A DNA stretch of 64,000 nucleotides from Acidovorax sp. NCPPB 4044 (GCF_028069655.1 NZ_JAMCOS010000001.1:3068001-3132000), one strand, 5' to 3'; numbered from the stretch's first letter, positions 9,828-17,963 are shown. Notes: generated from the letters alone by a model not told the origin. Translations and numbers: made by a program.

Positions 9828-10730
9828 ATGCAGATTCTCCTGACCGGCGCGACCGGGTTCATAGGCCGCCACCTGGCCACGCGGCTGCGCGCTGACGGAC
9901 ACACGGTGCTCGAAGGCGTCTCCCCCCGCCATGCCCGCCCCGCCACCGGGCAGGTGGCCATGGACTTCGCCCGCGACATCGCGGCCCGCGACTGGCTGCC
10001 GCGCCTCTCGGGCATCGACGCGGTGGTCAATGCCGTGGGCGTGCTGCGCGACAGCCCCTCGCGCCCCATCGATGCGCTGCACCGCGACACCCCCAAAGCG
10101 CTGTTCGACGCCTGCGCGCAGGCCGGCGTGCGGCGCGTGGTGCAGATCTCCGCGCTGGGCGTGGACCGCAGCGAAACGCGGTACGCCCGCACCAAGCGCG
10201 CGGCCGACACCCACCTGCTCGGCCTGGCCGGCGAGGCATCGCCCCCCCTGACGGCCTGCGTGCTGCGCCCGAGCATCGTCTTCGGGCGGGGCGGCGCGAG
10301 CAGCGCGCTATTCATGAACCTCGCGCGGCTGCCGGTGGTGGTCTTGCCCCGCCCGGTGCTGCGTGCCGGCGTGCAACCCGTGGCGGTGCAGGATCTGGCC
10401 GATGCCGTGGCCGCACTGCTGGGCCCGGCGCTGGACCGGCAGGGCACCATCGAATGCGCAGGGCCCGAGGCCGTCTCGATGGCCGGGCTGATCGCCAGCC
10501 TGCGGACGCAGTCCGGCCACGGCCCGGCGCACGTGGCCCCGCTGCCCGATCTGCTCAGCCGCTGGAGCGCCCGGCTGGGCGACCAGGTGCCGGCATCGCC
10601 CTGGTGCAGCGAGAGCCTGGAACTGCTGGGCAGCGACAACACGGCCGATGCCGCGCCGCTGCAAGGCCTCATCGGGCACCCGGCGGTGCATTACCGCGAT
10701 CTGGTCGCCCGCGCGTGGAGGCAGCCATGA
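9828..10730 (+). CDS. NAD(P)-binding extended SDR (NDUFA9/YbjT-like)
   Basis: The 300-residue protein has a Rossmann start LLTGATGFIGRHLA (TGxxGxxG) and the later blocks DAVVNAVGVL and VLRPSIVFG of atypical extended SDRs that act on or near membranes (complex I NDUFA9-like). The canonical YxxxK catalytic pair is not obvious; a YARTKRAAD stretch near residue 122 could supply Tyr and Lys. The start at 9828 is chosen because the Rossmann motif follows directly. Its stop overlaps the next start (ATGA at 10727-10730), implying translational coupling. Confidence 0.85.
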   Translation: MQILLTGATGFIGRHLATRLRADGHTVLEGVSPRHARPATGQVAMDFARDIAARDWLPRLSGIDAVVNAVGVLRDSPSRPIDALHRDTPKALFDACAQAGVRRVVQISALGVDRSETRYARTKRAADTHLLGLAGEASPPLTACVLRPSIVFGRGGASSALFMNLARLPVVVLPRPVLRAGVQPVAVQDLADAVAALLGPALDRQGTIECAGPEAVSMAGLIASLRTQSGHGPAHVAPLPDLLSRWSARLGDQVPASPWCSESLELLGSDNTADAAPLQGLIGHPAVHYRDLVARAWRQP

Positions 10731-11131
10731 CGCCGCGCCCGCCATCGCAGGACGGCGCTGCCGCGCTGGGCTGGCTGCGGGCGAGCCTGGTGGCCGTCTG
10801 GCTGGGCACCGCCGCGGCCAGCCTGGCGGAGTTCCACGGCCAGAGCCGCGATTTGCTGGTGGCCGCCGGGCTGGAGAACGGCGCGTGGATGCAGGCCATC
10901 ATCGCGGCCGGCATCGCTGCCGACCTCGCGGTCGGCATCTGGCTGTGGTGGCGGCCGGGGCGACCGGCCTACGCCGCGGCCTTGCTGCTCATGGCAGCGA
11001 TGACCGCCATCGCGACGGTTCTGCTGCCGGGCCTGTGGCTCGACCCGCTCGGCCGCCTGCTCAAGAACCTGCCCATCGGCGCCATCCTGCTCGTGCTGTG
11101 GCGCGCGGAACGGAAGAAGACACATCCATGA
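10727..11131 (+). CDS. DoxX-like small membrane protein
   Basis: The 134-residue protein has four hydrophobic segments (about 15-35, 48-70, 78-100, 105-125). It resembles DoxX-like proteins that follow SDR genes. It is coupled to both neighbours by ATGA overlaps (10727-10730 and 11128-11131). Family members are linked to quinone or redox membrane functions, but the activity of this one is unknown. Confidence 0.75.
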   Translation: MTPRPPSQDGAAALGWLRASLVAVWLGTAAASLAEFHGQSRDLLVAAGLENGAWMQAIIAAGIAADLAVGIWLWWRPGRPAYAAALLLMAAMTAIATVLLPGLWLDPLGRLLKNLPIGAILLVLWRAERKKTHP

Positions 11132-11604
11132 ACACCTACCTCGTTCTCAAGTGGGTCCACATCCTCTCCAGCGTACTGCTGGTGGGCACCGGCTTCGGCT
11201 CGGCGTTCTATCTTTTCTTTGCCAACCGCAGCGGCAGCCTGGCCGCGCAGGCCGTGGTGGCGCGCCTCGTGGTGCGCGCCGACACGTGGTTCACCACGCC
11301 GGCGGGCATCGTCCAGCCCGTGAGCGGCGTGGCGCTGGCCCACATGGCGGGCTGGCCGCTGTCCACCCCGTGGATCGCGGCGTCGCTGGGCCTCTACGTG
11401 CTCGCGGGGCTGTGCTGGCTGCCGGTGCTGTGGCTGCAATGGCGCATGGCGGACATGGCTCGCACCGCCGTGGCGCGCGCCACGGAGCTGCCCGCCCGGT
11501 ACCGACGCCACGCGCGCTGGTGGGAAGCGCTGGGCTACCCGGCGTTTGCCGCGATGCTGGCGATCTACTACCTGATGGTCTCCAAGCCCGCGCTCTGGGG
11601 CTGA
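11128..11604 (+). CDS. DUF2269 integral membrane protein
   Basis: The 158-residue protein has about four transmembrane helices. The N-terminus NTYLVLKWVHILSS, with a conserved His in the first helix and an internal FTTPAGIVQPVSG block, is characteristic of DUF2269. The His residues (VHI, RHARWW) could bind haem or a metal, which fits the redox flavour of the operon, but this is inference. It ends the operon and converges on the racemase gene, 12 bases away. Confidence 0.82.
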   Translation: MNTYLVLKWVHILSSVLLVGTGFGSAFYLFFANRSGSLAAQAVVARLVVRADTWFTTPAGIVQPVSGVALAHMAGWPLSTPWIAASLGLYVLAGLCWLPVLWLQWRMADMARTAVARATELPARYRRHARWWEALGYPAFAAMLAIYYLMVSKPALWG

Positions 11605-11616
11605 GAGGGGCACGCC

Positions 11617-12411
11617 TCAACGGATGCCGGCTGCGCAGGGCGCGTAGGCCTCGCGCGCCAGCGCATCGGCCAGCACGCGGGCCGGGTTCAGCAGCGCGAC
11701 GCCCACGTCGGCTTCGTCCAGGGCCAGCGGGATCTCGGTGCAGCCCATCACGATCACCTGCGCTCCTGCGCCGGCGTGCAGGCTCCGGGCCACCTCGGCA
11801 AAACAGCGGCGGGCCAGTTCCAGGTCGCCGGCCTTCACGCCTTCGTAGATGCCCTGCATGAGCCGTTCGCGCCCGGACTCGGGCGGCTCCAGGCAGTCGA
11901 TGCCTTCGCGTTGGAGTTCCGTCCGATAGAGCCCGGCGCGGTAGGTGCCCTGCGTGGCCAGCAATCCCACGCGCTGCACGCCCTGCAGGCGCAGCAGCGC
12001 CGCCACTTCGCGCACCGCGTGCAGCACGGTGATCTGCGGAAAACGCTCCTGCAGCAGGCCATGCCACGCATGGGCGGTGTTGCAGGCGATGGCGACCGAG
12101 CGGGCGCCCAGCGCGGCCAGCCGGCCCGTGGCCTGCAGGAGCGCATCGCCCGGCTGGTGCGCTCCGGGGCTGCGGTCTTCCAGCGCCGCGGTGCGGTCGG
12201 GCACCGGAACCTGGGCCAGCCAGTGCTCCGGATAGCCCTGGTCCCGCACGGGAAGGTGCAGCGCCTGCAGCCGCTCGGTGCACGACTGCACGAAGAGCCG
12301 CACGAAGTCCGCCCCCGCCGCCGGGCCCATGCCGCCCAGGATGCCGACCGTGCGCGGCGCCGCTGGCGCAGCCACTTCCGTCGCTTCCGCCGCGTGCGCT
12401 GCAGCCGCCAT
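11617..12411 (-). CDS. aspartate/glutamate racemase family protein
   Basis: The 264-residue cofactor-independent racemase has GILGGMGP near the N-terminus and the two catalytic Cys in CNTAH (about residue 137) and GCTEIP (about 241), the two-base mechanism residues. It should interconvert L- and D-aspartate or glutamate. The ATG at 12411 overlaps the TGA of the binding-protein gene by one base (TGATG), so the two are translationally coupled. Beside a glutamate/aspartate-type binding protein and a D-amino-acid-dehydrogenase-like enzyme, a role in D-amino acid use is likely. Confidence 0.88.
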   Translation of the reverse strand: MAAAAHAAEATEVAAPAAPRTVGILGGMGPAAGADFVRLFVQSCTERLQALHLPVRDQGYPEHWLAQVPVPDRTAALEDRSPGAHQPGDALLQATGRLAALGARSVAIACNTAHAWHGLLQERFPQITVLHAVREVAALLRLQGVQRVGLLATQGTYRAGLYRTELQREGIDCLEPPESGRERLMQGIYEGVKAGDLELARRCFAEVARSLHAGAGAQVIVMGCTEIPLALDEADVGVALLNPARVLADALAREAYAPCAAGIR

Positions 12412-13298
12412 CACACCGCCGGCTTGTCGCTCTGCGCCGTCAGGTTGTCGCGCAGTTCCTTGGACATCGGCAGGCCGAGCGACTGGTTCTTGGGCGCGAT
12501 GGGCGAGAGGAACCACTTGGTGTAGAGCTTCTCGAATTCACCCGACTTCATCATGCCGCCGATCACGCCGTTGACCAGGGCCTGGAACTGCGGATCGTCC
12601 CGGCGCAGCATGCAGGCATAGGGCTCGACCTGCAGCGAATCGCCCACCACGTCCCAGTCGGCCGGATTGCTCGCATTGGCCTTCAGGCCGAAGAGCAGGA
12701 TGTCGTCCATGGCGAACGCCAGCGCGCGGCCGGTATCGACCAGCAGCATGGAATCGTTGTGGTCCTTGCCCAGGATCAGGTCCATGTCGAGGTTGTTGTC
12801 GCGGTTGTATTTGCGGATCACCTGGGCATTCGTGGTGCCGGTGGTGCTGGCCACGGTCTTCTTCGCGAGGTCCGCGTAGTTCTTGACGCCCGACGACTTC
12901 TTCACCAGCAGGCGGGTGCCCGTGTAGAAGTAATTGACGGCGAACTGCACATCCTTGGCGCGCGCGGTGTTGTTGGTGGTGGAGCCGCACTCCAGGTCCA
13001 CGGTACCGTTGGTGACGAGCGGGATGCGGTTCTGCGAGGTCACGGCCTGCAGTTCCACCTTGATGTCCGGCTTGTTCAGCTTCTTCTTCACCGCATCGAC
13101 CACCGCGTTGGAGATGTCCACCGAGAAGCCGATCGGCGCGCCCGCGCCGGCGAGGTAGCTGAAAGGCACCGACGACTCGCGGTACGCCAGCGTGATCTTG
13201 CCGCTGTCGGCGATCTTCTTGAGGGTGTCGGCTTGCGCGGCGGCGCCGGCCAGCATGCCGCAGGCCAGCAGCACGGCGGAGCAGAGGGTGGATTTCAT
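12411..13298 (-). CDS. gltI: glutamate/aspartate-type ABC transporter substrate-binding protein
   Basis: The 295-residue periplasmic binding protein (SBP_bac_3) has a signal peptide (cleavage near AAAQA, residue 23). GltI-type blocks follow: RESSVPFSYL, DISNAVVDA, LECGSTTNN, TTGTTNAQVI and DGRAL-like DTGRALAFAMDD. The start at 13298 has a good GGAG site. No permease or ATPase genes are adjacent, so it must work with a transporter encoded elsewhere. Its coupled partner is a racemase, which raises the possibility that the ligand is a D- or racemic acidic amino acid. Its promoter cassette matches that of the divergent dehydrogenase gene. Confidence 0.9.
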   Translation of the reverse strand: MKSTLCSAVLLACGMLAGAAAQADTLKKIADSGKITLAYRESSVPFSYLAGAGAPIGFSVDISNAVVDAVKKKLNKPDIKVELQAVTSQNRIPLVTNGTVDLECGSTTNNTARAKDVQFAVNYFYTGTRLLVKKSSGVKNYADLAKKTVASTTGTTNAQVIRKYNRDNNLDMDLILGKDHNDSMLLVDTGRALAFAMDDILLFGLKANASNPADWDVVGDSLQVEPYACMLRRDDPQFQALVNGVIGGMMKSGEFEKLYTKWFLSPIAPKNQSLGLPMSKELRDNLTAQSDKPAV

Positions 13299-13361
13299 GG
13301 GAACTCCTTCACGGATGGGGGGATGGCGATACCGGCACCGGCGCAGCGCGGCGGTGCAGGC

Positions 13362-13428
13362 ACTGTAGGAAGACGGCCTCGGCTTGAACAATTCATTCCA
13401 CGGACAATGCCATGCCGAAAAGTTATGC
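13362..13428 (-). promoter_or_regulatory. promoter/operator cassette of the gltI-like gene (copy 1)
   Basis: On the minus strand this reads GCATAAC-N5-GGCATGG-N17-ATTGTTCAAGC, then 11 bases and TCCTACAGT. TTGTTC and TACAGT, 18 apart, could be -35 and -10. The same arrangement, ungapped, occurs in the opposite direction at 13512-13578. In both copies the ATTGTTCAAGC block ends 83 bases before an ATG (13298 here; 13642 for the other). Confidence 0.65.
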
Positions 13429-13511
13429 CAGGGCCGGGTCTACCCTGATCTTTAGCAAGAGATGCGCCAGCCGCCCGCGCGCCGTTCCACGATCCGGCAG
13501 CCCATTGCGGT

Positions 13512-13578
13512 GCATAACCTGGAGGCATGGGCATGGGGGCGAACGGCATTGTTCAAGCGCCGCCCGCGGTCCTACAGT
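13512..13578 (+). promoter_or_regulatory. promoter/operator cassette of the dehydrogenase gene (copy 2)
   Basis: GCATAAC (13512-13518), five bases, GGCATGG, 17 bases, ATTGTTCAAGC (to 13558), then 11 bases and TCCTACAGTGCC. It is the mirror image of 13362-13428, so both divergent transcripts appear to be driven by the same kind of promoter and activator site. The 363-base intergenic region holds nothing else recognisable. Confidence 0.65.
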
Positions 13579-13662
13579 GCCCGCAGGCCCGGCTCCACGG
13601 GCCGGCTTTTGGCTTCTCCGGGTGCCCGCACCCGCACACGGATGGAACGGATCGGAATCGAT

Positions 13663-14928
13663 ATGCATGCATGTGTCTTGGGTGCCGGCATCGTGGGCCT
13701 GGCCACGGCCTACGCGCTGCAGCGGCAGGGTTGGCGCGTCACGGTCATCGACCAGGGGCCCGTGGGCGGCGGCGCGAGCGGCGGCAACGGCGCGCAACTG
13801 AGCTACAGCTACGTGCAGCCGCTGGCCGACGCATCGGTCTGGGGGCAGTTGCCCAAGCTGCTCTTCTCGCCGGATTCACCGCTCAAGCTGCGCCCGCAGT
13901 GGAGCGTTCACCAATGGCGCTGGGGTGCGGCCTTCCTGGCCGCCTGCAACGACGACACCTCCCGGCGCACCACCGGCGCGCTGCTCGCGCTCGCGGCCCG
14001 CAGCCGGCTGGCGTTCGACGCGCTGCTGGACCGCGAGGGCCTGGCCTGCGACTTCACGCGCACGGGCAAGCTGGTGGTCTACCGGTCCCGCGAAGCCCTG
14101 GCCGCGGCAGAGCGCCAGATGGCACTGCAGCGCGAATGGGGCTCGGAGCAGGAATCGGTGTCCGCCGCGCGCTGCGTGGAGCTGGAGCCCGCGCTCGCGC
14201 ACGACGCCGCCGGCATCGCGGGCGCCATCCACACGCCGAGCGAATGCGCGGCCGACTGCCGCAAGGTGTGCGAGGGCCTGCATGCCCTGCTGGCGGCGCG
14301 CGGTGTGCAGTTCATCCTCGGTGCGCGGGTGAGCGGTTTCTTGCGCGATGCCCGCGGCGCGGTCTCCGCGGTGCGCGTGCAGCGCGGCGCAGGCACCGAA
14401 GCGCTGCCCGTGGAGGCCGACCACTTCGTGCTGGCCCTGGGCAGCGACAGCACCGCCTGGGCTGAGCGCCTGGGCATGCGGGTGCCCGTGTATCCGCTCA
14501 AGGGCTACAGCATCACGCTGGACGCCCCGGCCGGCGCCGCGTGGGCGCCCCACGTGAACGTGACCGATGCGTCGCGCAAGGTCGTTTTCGCGCGGATCGG
14601 CGACCGGCTGCGCGTGGCCGGCATGGCCGAGCTGGTGGGCGACGACCGGAGCATTCCGCCAGACCGCATCGCCCGCCTCCGCGCCACGGTGTCCGCCGTG
14701 TTCGGGCACGACCCGGGCGACGGCGCGGACCTGCGCCCCTGGACCGGCATGCGCCCGGCCACGCCCACGGGCCTGCCCATCGTCGGGCGCCAGCCCGGCG
14801 GGCCCGCCAATCTCTGGCTGCACACGGGACATGGTGCGCTGGGCTTCACGCTGTCGTTCGGTACGGCGGAACAACTCGCCGAGGCCCTGGCACAGGAACG
14901 GCGCCCCCACGGCGCACTGGCGGGCTGA
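13663..14928 (+). CDS. FAD-dependent amino-acid dehydrogenase (DadA-like)
   Basis: The 421-residue DAO-family flavoprotein begins directly with the FAD-binding CVLGAGIVGLATAY Rossmann motif and a GGGASGGNGAQLSYSY block as in D-amino acid dehydrogenase. It ends with PWTGMRPATPTGLPIVG and HTGHGALGFTLS, the usual DadA C-terminal blocks. It probably oxidises D-amino acids to 2-oxo acids, feeding electrons to quinone. I prefer the ATG at 13663, where the Rossmann motif follows at once. An in-frame ATG at 13642 adds seven residues and lies at the same distance from its promoter cassette as the divergent gltI-like start. Confidence 0.88.
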   Translation: MHACVLGAGIVGLATAYALQRQGWRVTVIDQGPVGGGASGGNGAQLSYSYVQPLADASVWGQLPKLLFSPDSPLKLRPQWSVHQWRWGAAFLAACNDDTSRRTTGALLALAARSRLAFDALLDREGLACDFTRTGKLVVYRSREALAAAERQMALQREWGSEQESVSAARCVELEPALAHDAAGIAGAIHTPSECAADCRKVCEGLHALLAARGVQFILGARVSGFLRDARGAVSAVRVQRGAGTEALPVEADHFVLALGSDSTAWAERLGMRVPVYPLKGYSITLDAPAGAAWAPHVNVTDASRKVVFARIGDRLRVAGMAELVGDDRSIPPDRIARLRATVSAVFGHDPGDGADLRPWTGMRPATPTGLPIVGRQPGGPANLWLHTGHGALGFTLSFGTAEQLAEALAQERRPHGALAG

Positions 14929-14961
14929 AGCACCGCGGGCGGCGCCGCCGTAGCGCAGCGG

Positions 14962-15882
14962 TCAGCCTGCCGGCGCGCGGCCCTGCAGCATCTGCACGAC
15001 CGCGTCGCGCATGCAGCGCGTCATCGCATCGGCCAGCAGCGAGGCCGGGCGGTGCGGCATGCGCAGCGCCTTCACGGGCACCGCGATGCGCGGCATCAAC
15101 TCCAGCACGTCCACCTTCTGCAGGTCTGCGGAGGCGGCCGTGCAGGCATCCACCAGGGCCACGGCCAGGCCGTGGTGCGCCAGCGCCAGCGCCGCGTGGT
15201 AGGTCTGCACCGCGAGCGTGGACTGCAGCCCCACCTCGGCCTCGCGGCAGGCATGGTTCACCATGGTGCCGAGCGGATCGTTCACGCCCAGGCGCACCAC
15301 CGGCACCTGCGCCAGATCGGCCAGGTGCACCGCCCCCGAACGCACGAGTGCTGCATCGATCAGCCCATGCGGCGCAACGCAGACCATGCGCCCCTCGGCC
15401 AGCGTCTCCTGCTCCAGCGAGGGATGGGCCAGCGCGGTGAACACGAACCCCACGTCGGCCTCCTGCAGCGCCAGGGCCGAGACGATCTGCGGCGAGTGCA
15501 GCGCATCGATGGTGACCTGCACATCGGGATGCAGGGCGCGGAAGGCCCGCAGCGCGCGCGGCAGCACCTCGTAGCTCAACGCCAGCACGCTCAGGATGTG
15601 CAGCTCGCCCTCGCGCTGCTGGCCGCGCAGGCTGCTGGCGAGGCGCTGCACCTCGTCGAGCTGGGTGAACAGCCGCTCGATGTGCGGGTACAGCGTCTGG
15701 GCCTCGCGGGTGGGCACCAGCCGGCCCTTGTGGCGGTGGAACAAGGCAAAGCCCAGTTGCAGTTCCGCATGCGCGAGGATGCGGCTCACGGCGGGCTGCG
15801 TCACGTTGATGAGGCGCGCGGCGGCACTCACGCTGCCCGTGAGCATCACGGCGTTGAAGACTTCGATATGGCGCAGGCGCAT
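14962..15882 (-). CDS. LysR-type transcriptional regulator
   Basis: The 306-residue LTTR has an N-terminal HTH (RLRHIEVFNAVMLTGSVSAA, then TQPAVSRILAHAE) and a C-terminal effector domain. It resembles regulators of amino-acid catabolism of the OccR/NocR type at the N-terminus (HIEVFNAVM). Its position beside the racemase, binding protein and dehydrogenase genes makes it the likely activator acting on the two matching promoter cassettes at 13362 and 13512. It converges on the dehydrogenase gene with a 33-base gap. Confidence 0.9.
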   Translation of the reverse strand: MRLRHIEVFNAVMLTGSVSAAARLINVTQPAVSRILAHAELQLGFALFHRHKGRLVPTREAQTLYPHIERLFTQLDEVQRLASSLRGQQREGELHILSVLALSYEVLPRALRAFRALHPDVQVTIDALHSPQIVSALALQEADVGFVFTALAHPSLEQETLAEGRMVCVAPHGLIDAALVRSGAVHLADLAQVPVVRLGVNDPLGTMVNHACREAEVGLQSTLAVQTYHAALALAHHGLAVALVDACTAASADLQKVDVLELMPRIAVPVKALRMPHRPASLLADAMTRCMRDAVVQMLQGRAPAG

Positions 15883-15932
15883 GGGAAGGAGCGGTGTTCG
15901 GAAAGGGGGCCGTCACGCCCATGCTATTGCAT

Positions 15933-15944
15933 CGAAACGTTTCG
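15933..15944. promoter_or_regulatory. CGAAACGTTTCG palindrome upstream of the LysR gene
   Basis: A perfect 12-base palindrome 50 bases upstream of the LysR start at 15882. The length and symmetry suit a protein binding site, but no partner is identified. The rest of the 242 bases up to 16125 shows nothing clear. Confidence 0.3.
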
Positions 15945-16124
15945 GGAGTCGCTCCCTGCCGGCAATTGGAAACAAACGCCACAGCGATGGAGCCCTGCAC
16001 CGCTACATTCCCCCGGCCGGGGCGCATCGGCCGTGCCGCGCTCCGACCCGACTTCGACCTGCACGCCGACCGCCGGCATGTCGAGCCCTTTTCACATCAC
16101 CGGTTGACCGACGAAAGTTCATGC

Positions 16125-16710
16125 ATGGCAGAGTTGAGCGGCAGCGCATGGGTGGCGAAATTCCCCACCGGCGCCCAAACCAGCGACCTCACCCGGGATT
16201 TCAGAACCAGAGTGGAATCGTTCATCGCCTGCCTCCAGGCAGGGGCGTGCCGGTGTGGCCATCTCGGCCACGCTGAGGCCGCCGGAGCGCGCGTACCTGA
16301 TGCACTACGCCTGGAAGATAGCCCTTCTGGGCCTGTCGCCGCCGGCGGGCAAGGCCACGGAGTGCTGCATTCGCCCGCTGGCACCGGTCGACGGGCCGGA
16401 GGCCGCCCTGCTGCGCTACGAGGGCCCGGAAGCCAAGCCGGCAGCGGAGCGCGAAGCACGCTTCACCCACCCTCCGGGCGACGGATTCGTAGGGCTGTCC
16501 ATCGAAGGCCGCCCTGCCGTGAAGCGGGCATCGCCCCAGCGCATCCTGCTGCGATGGCCGGACCGCAAGACGCAGGTGCGGGTGGACCATTGCCTGTCCA
16601 CCGAAGGCCTGCACGTGAAGATCGCCGAGAGCACGCCTGCAGGCGGCTGGAAGCCCGCGGCCCACTACTACCTGCCACTGGGCGCGGACGTGCAGGCGGA
16701 TTGCCCATGA
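16125..16710 (+). pseudogene. frameshifted chimera: peptidoglycan-hydrolase-like N-terminus joined to an immunity-like C-terminus
   Basis: From ATG 16125 the frame reads AWVAKFPTGAQTSDLTRDF, then VESFIACLQAG. About one base too many near 16250 moves the continuation to the +1 frame: VAISATLRPPERAYLMHYAW. Together these resemble the start of M15-like/endolysin-type peptidases (my recollection of the family, not a search). At about 16333 the text switches to LSPPAGKATECCIRP and from there to the stop at 16710 parallels the C-terminal half of the protein at 17241-17927 (RWPDRKTQVRVDHC, HYYLPLGADVQADCP). So two different genes have been joined and then frameshifted. The downstream part could still be translated from GTG 16255 (151 residues, no signal peptide). 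Confidence 0.6.
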
Positions 16711-16725
16711 GCACCATGGCGTTGA

Positions 16726-16877
16726 ATGATCGATTGCACCTTCAAGCTCAATGGCGAATCGCAAAGCGTCTTCAAGTGCGGTATTCCTCATCCCCTGCCT
16801 TCTCGGGCAACGGCGGGCACACCCATCGCTCCGGATATGCGTGCCAGAAATCCTGCGGACGGGTGATCGTGCAATGA
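16726..16877 (+). pseudogene. remnant resembling a DUF2778 (Tlde1-type) gene start
   Basis: ATG 16726 opens a 46-codon frame beginning IDCTFKLNGESQSVFKCG. Shifting frame near 16780 continues as SPAFSGNGGHTHRSGYACQ up to the TGA at 16877. The order C-T-F-K-L-N...F-K-C then PAFSGxGxxT resembles the beginning of DUF2778 proteins, a group that includes L,D-transpeptidase-like T6SS effectors. The catalytic part is missing. This assignment rests on memory of the family pattern only; a random open frame cannot be excluded. Confidence 0.35.
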
Positions 16878-17182
16878 AGAAGCGCACACGCGTGCCGCTC
16901 TTCGCCGCATGGATGGCAGGCGCCTCGTTGCCGCTCACAGGCGTGTGGATCAGGCATCCCGACTGGTTTCCTGCGGCTCCGCCCGCGCTGGCCCACCGGC
17001 TCGCGCAAATCCATGGGGCCGAAAATGCCGAACAGGTGGCCGATCTGGAGATGCTTCCGGGCCTGGCCCTGGGCATCCCCGTGGAGGCCTTGGCGAGCCC
17101 CGCCCTCTGCCGCACTGCCCACCTCTTGGCCCCCAAGAAAAAACCGGAGATGGCGTCCCATCGGCACACTTCGCGCCGGTGA
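16874..17182 (+). CDS. small hypothetical protein
   Basis: A 102-residue frame starts with ATG at 16874, overlapping the end of the remnant upstream by ATGA. The N-terminus KKRTRVPLFAAWMAGASLPL looks like a signal or anchor sequence, followed by a His/Pro/Ala-rich body with one Cys. I do not recognise it. It lies in the decayed interval between the two copies of the immunity-like gene, so it may itself be a fragment. Confidence 0.35.
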   Translation: MKKRTRVPLFAAWMAGASLPLTGVWIRHPDWFPAAPPALAHRLAQIHGAENAEQVADLEMLPGLALGIPVEALASPALCRTAHLLAPKKKPEMASHRHTSRR

Positions 17183-17240
17183 ACGCAGAATTCCGGCTCC
17201 CCAGCACACCCAGGATCACAGCGACCTCATTCCTCCGACG

Positions 17241-17927
17241 ATGGCCAAAGAACAACACAACCGCAACCGATCCCGCACCGCGACCTTCCTCCTGCTCGCA
17301 ATGTGCCTGGCCTTCTCCGCAGGCGCGGCGCCCGCGAAACCCAAGGCCACGAACAAACCGAAGTCGGCCGCGAAGGCCCGGAAAGCCACCAGGCCTGCGC
17401 CCCCCGTGGCAAAGCCCGCCAGCCCGGAAACGCTCCTGTCCACCCGCATCGGCGTGGTGGACGCCAGCGCTCCCGGCGCAGCCCTCGTCGCCCTGGCTTC
17501 CGCGGACCAGCCGGTGCCCGCGGAAGGATTGCACTATCTGCCGCTGTCCCCCGCCGCCAAGGCCGCGGATTGCTGCGTCCGCCCGCAGTCCGCCGTGCCT
17601 GCCCGGGACGTTGCCATCCTGCGCTTCGACGGCGACGACGCGCAGCTCGCGGCCGAGCACTCCGCGCAGTTCACGCGCGCGCCGGACGGGGCCTTCATGG
17701 GGCTGACGCTGCAGGGCAAGGCCACGGTGACACGGGCCACCGAGCAGCGGCTCTTCCTGCAATGGCCGGACCGCAAGGTCTCGGTGCGCGTGGACCATTG
17801 CTTCTCCGCCGAGGGAATGCACGTGCGCGTCGCCGACAGCGCAGGCCCGGGCAAATGGCAGCCGGCCGCCTACTACTACCTGCCGCTGAAGGCCAGCGTG
17901 CAGCCCGACTGCCCGCTGGAGGAGTGA
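17241..17927 (+). CDS. secreted protein of unknown function, intact copy (immunity-like)
   Basis: The 228-residue protein has a signal peptide (TATFLLLAMCLAFSAGAA, cleavage near residue 29), then a Lys/Pro/Ala-rich linker (about 30-65) and a globular domain with the Cys pair ADCCVRP, the block LFLQWPDRKVSVRVDHC and a C-terminal YYYLPLKASVQPDC. The four Cys suggest disulfides, so a periplasmic location fits. A degenerate second copy of the domain is fused into the pseudogene ending at 16710. Duplicate small periplasmic proteins beside cell-wall-hydrolase fragments resemble orphan immunity genes of T6SS-type effectors, but no secretion gene is in view. The function is inferred only from context. 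Confidence 0.7.
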   Translation: MAKEQHNRNRSRTATFLLLAMCLAFSAGAAPAKPKATNKPKSAAKARKATRPAPPVAKPASPETLLSTRIGVVDASAPGAALVALASADQPVPAEGLHYLPLSPAAKAADCCVRPQSAVPARDVAILRFDGDDAQLAAEHSAQFTRAPDGAFMGLTLQGKATVTRATEQRLFLQWPDRKVSVRVDHCFSAEGMHVRVADSAGPGKWQPAAYYYLPLKASVQPDCPLEE

Positions 17928-17963
17928 AAGGGTTCCGCGCCGGGGCCAGCCCCCGGTGCGGCT

